Program-made: the position numbers and the translations under genes
From: a bacterium UBP2_UBA4780
GTDB taxonomy: Bacteria; Edwardsbacteria; AC1; EtOH8
Assembly (NCBI GenBank): GCA_002403115.1
Contig: DHHE01000083.1
Coordinates: 1 to 23,848 of the forward strand
Length of the DNA: 23,848 nt
Direction of reading: 5' to 3'
Notes under the pieces: generated by a model
Database searches by the model: none
The model's input: the letters and a program-made list of their open reading frames with translations, nothing else
Told to the model about the DNA's origin: nothing
Part shown: one piece after another, positions 23,129-23,848 of the stretch
Layout: every line of letters begins with the position of its first letter
Numbering within the stretch: the stretch's first letter is position 1

Positions 23129-23176
23129 GCAGATGACACTGATTTAAACGGATTTCCGCGGATAAACTCGATCCGT
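23129..23176. repeat. Imperfect intergenic palindrome (copy 3)
   Basis: GCAGATGACACTGATTT is followed by ACGGAT (23148-23153) and ATCCGT (23171-23176), which pair around TTTCCGCGGATAAACTCG. The GATGACACTGATTT string (23132-23145) is a one-mismatch copy of 12741-12754. It lies 41 bases before the hldC-like gene. Confidence 0.65.
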
Positions 23177-23216
23177 GATATAGGCGAAGTCGTCCGATAA
23201 CCAAGTTAAGACAGCC

Positions 23217-23705
23217 ATGGACGTGAAAGTAAAAAGCTGGGAAGAGACCTTGAAGCTTAGACGGCAGTCAAAGTCCGAGGGTCGCCGGGTGGTCTTCACC
23301 AACGGCGTGTTCGACATCCTGCACCGGGGCCACGTGGAGTATCTGGCCAAGGCCCGGGCCATGGGCGACCTGCTGGTGGTCGGCATGAACTCGGACGCTT
23401 CCGTCAATAGGATAAAGGGCCCTTCGCGCCCGGTCAACCACCAGGAGGACCGGGCCGTGGTGCTTTCGGCCCTGGCCTGCGTGGACTGCGTGGTCGTCTT
23501 CGAGGAGGACACCCCCCTCAAAATCATCGAGCTGCTGGTGCCGGACGTGCTGGTGAAGGGAGCGGACTGGAGGGAGGAGGACATCGTGGGGGCCGACGTG
23601 GTGATAAAGAACGGGGGGAGGGTGGAGAACATAGAGCTGACGCCGGGGAGGTCGACCACGAATGTCATTGATAAAATAATAATCAACTGTAAGGAGAAGG
23701 AATGA
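23217..23705 (+). CDS. hldC: Stand-alone D-glycero-beta-D-manno-heptose 1-phosphate adenylyltransferase (RfaE domain II / HldC)
   Basis: The protein has 162 residues. It transfers AMP from ATP to heptose-1-phosphate, giving ADP-D-glycero-beta-D-manno-heptose for lipopolysaccharide core. Visible motifs: TNGVFDILHRGHVEYLAKA with the HxGH-type site HRGH, VVGMNSDASVNRIKG, and the C-terminal LTPGRSTTNVIDKI. In Escherichia coli the same domain is the second half of HldE; here the kinase half is absent and the length fits separate HldC proteins. It implies a heptose-containing surface glycan and a diderm envelope. ATG 23217 has only a weak ribosome site. Its stop overlaps the next start (ATGA). ADP-heptose is also a known signal to animal innate immunity, with no bearing visible here. 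Confidence 0.93.
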   Translation: MDVKVKSWEETLKLRRQSKSEGRRVVFTNGVFDILHRGHVEYLAKARAMGDLLVVGMNSDASVNRIKGPSRPVNHQEDRAVVLSALACVDCVVVFEEDTPLKIIELLVPDVLVKGADWREEDIVGADVVIKNGGRVENIELTPGRSTTNVIDKIIINCKEKE

Positions 23706-23848
23706 AAAAGCTATTAGCCGCTTTAACCGTGGCTGCGTTAATGGCCTCGGTTATCTGGGCACAGTCGGACTCAACGAATGTTCAGATGGAAATCAAGAAA
23801 GCAAGGAAACTTTCTGATATCCCCGGGAAATGGGTGGTGGGGTTGGAA
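23702..23848 (+). CDS. Start of a secreted protein of unknown function, cut by window edge
   Basis: Only 49 codons are visible. A textbook Sec signal peptide (KKLLAALTVAALMASVIWA) is followed by QSDSTNVQMEIKKARKLSD and then IPGKWVVGLE, which could open a beta-strand-rich outer-membrane protein, though too little is seen to name a family. The ATG at 23702 overlaps the stop of the heptose adenylyltransferase gene, and AAGGAGAAGG just upstream is a strong ribosome site. Codons are more AT-rich than in neighbouring genes, which is common near signal peptides. Confidence 0.8.
   Translation, partial: MKKLLAALTVAALMASVIWAQSDSTNVQMEIKKARKLSDIPGKWVVGLE

Noticed and set aside
15746..23216. Possible short RiPP precursor gene for the SagB-like/TldD region
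   Set aside because: No short gene with a ribosome site and a Cys/Ser/Thr-rich core was found in the gaps; these are 14 to 207 bases and hold promoters or repeats.
1..23848. CRISPR arrays, tRNA or rRNA genes, insertion sequences, integrases, toxin-antitoxin pairs
   Set aside because: None seen: no regularly spaced repeats, no tRNA-like T-loop/acceptor pattern noticed by eye, and no transposase or recombinase motifs on either strand.

Overview
The window is GC-rich bacterial chromosome. Several features point to a Gram-negative (diderm) cell: an ADP-heptose pathway enzyme, a tethered TPR/binding-protein lipoprotein, a beta-barrel-like exported protein, and a Wzc-type kinase with an SLBB partner. 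Housekeeping genes (holB, ricT, metG) lie among envelope and polysaccharide genes. There is no phage, transposase, integron or CRISPR. The holB-ricT-metG order recalls Firmicutes, but the envelope genes do not. The best guess is an uncultured diderm lineage, perhaps an FCB-type candidate phylum; this is inference only and no marker here fixes the phylum.

Layout. 1-1706 (minus): a membrane-anchored divergent polysaccharide deacetylase homologue, then a CapA-family protein cut by the window edge, with an ATGA overlap. 2005-6481 (plus): a polysaccharide-export operon of an exported barrel/CpD/TPR protein, a minimal SLBB protein and a Wzc-like tyrosine kinase, closed by a strong intrinsic terminator. 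The two units diverge from one AT-rich control region. 6579-8666: GalE and a WlbA-like Gfo/Idh/MocA dehydrogenase, probably supplying nucleotide sugars. 8833-10599: an LpoA-like lipoprotein behind a good sigma-70-type promoter. 10725-14788: holB, ricT and metG. 14966-15745 (minus): a deoxynucleoside kinase that converges on metG across a bidirectional terminator-like structure.

15953-23115 (plus) is the least ordinary part. It is a tightly packed five-gene unit behind a consensus -10 promoter: a SagB/nitroreductase-like protein with a long helical N-terminus, a two-cluster ferredoxin of the DUF362 family with an apparent Sec signal, a protein made almost entirely of TPRs, and two exported TldD/TldE-type proteins. 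Only the first of the two TldD/TldE proteins keeps the metal-binding motif. 23217-23848 holds a stand-alone heptose-phosphate adenylyltransferase, overlapped by the start of a secreted protein.

Short intergenic palindromes recur at gene boundaries (7556, 10609, 12738, 23129, and a weaker one near 15771). A 20-base dispersed repeat sits in frame in the linker of metG. All families were assigned by reading motifs; no database search was possible.
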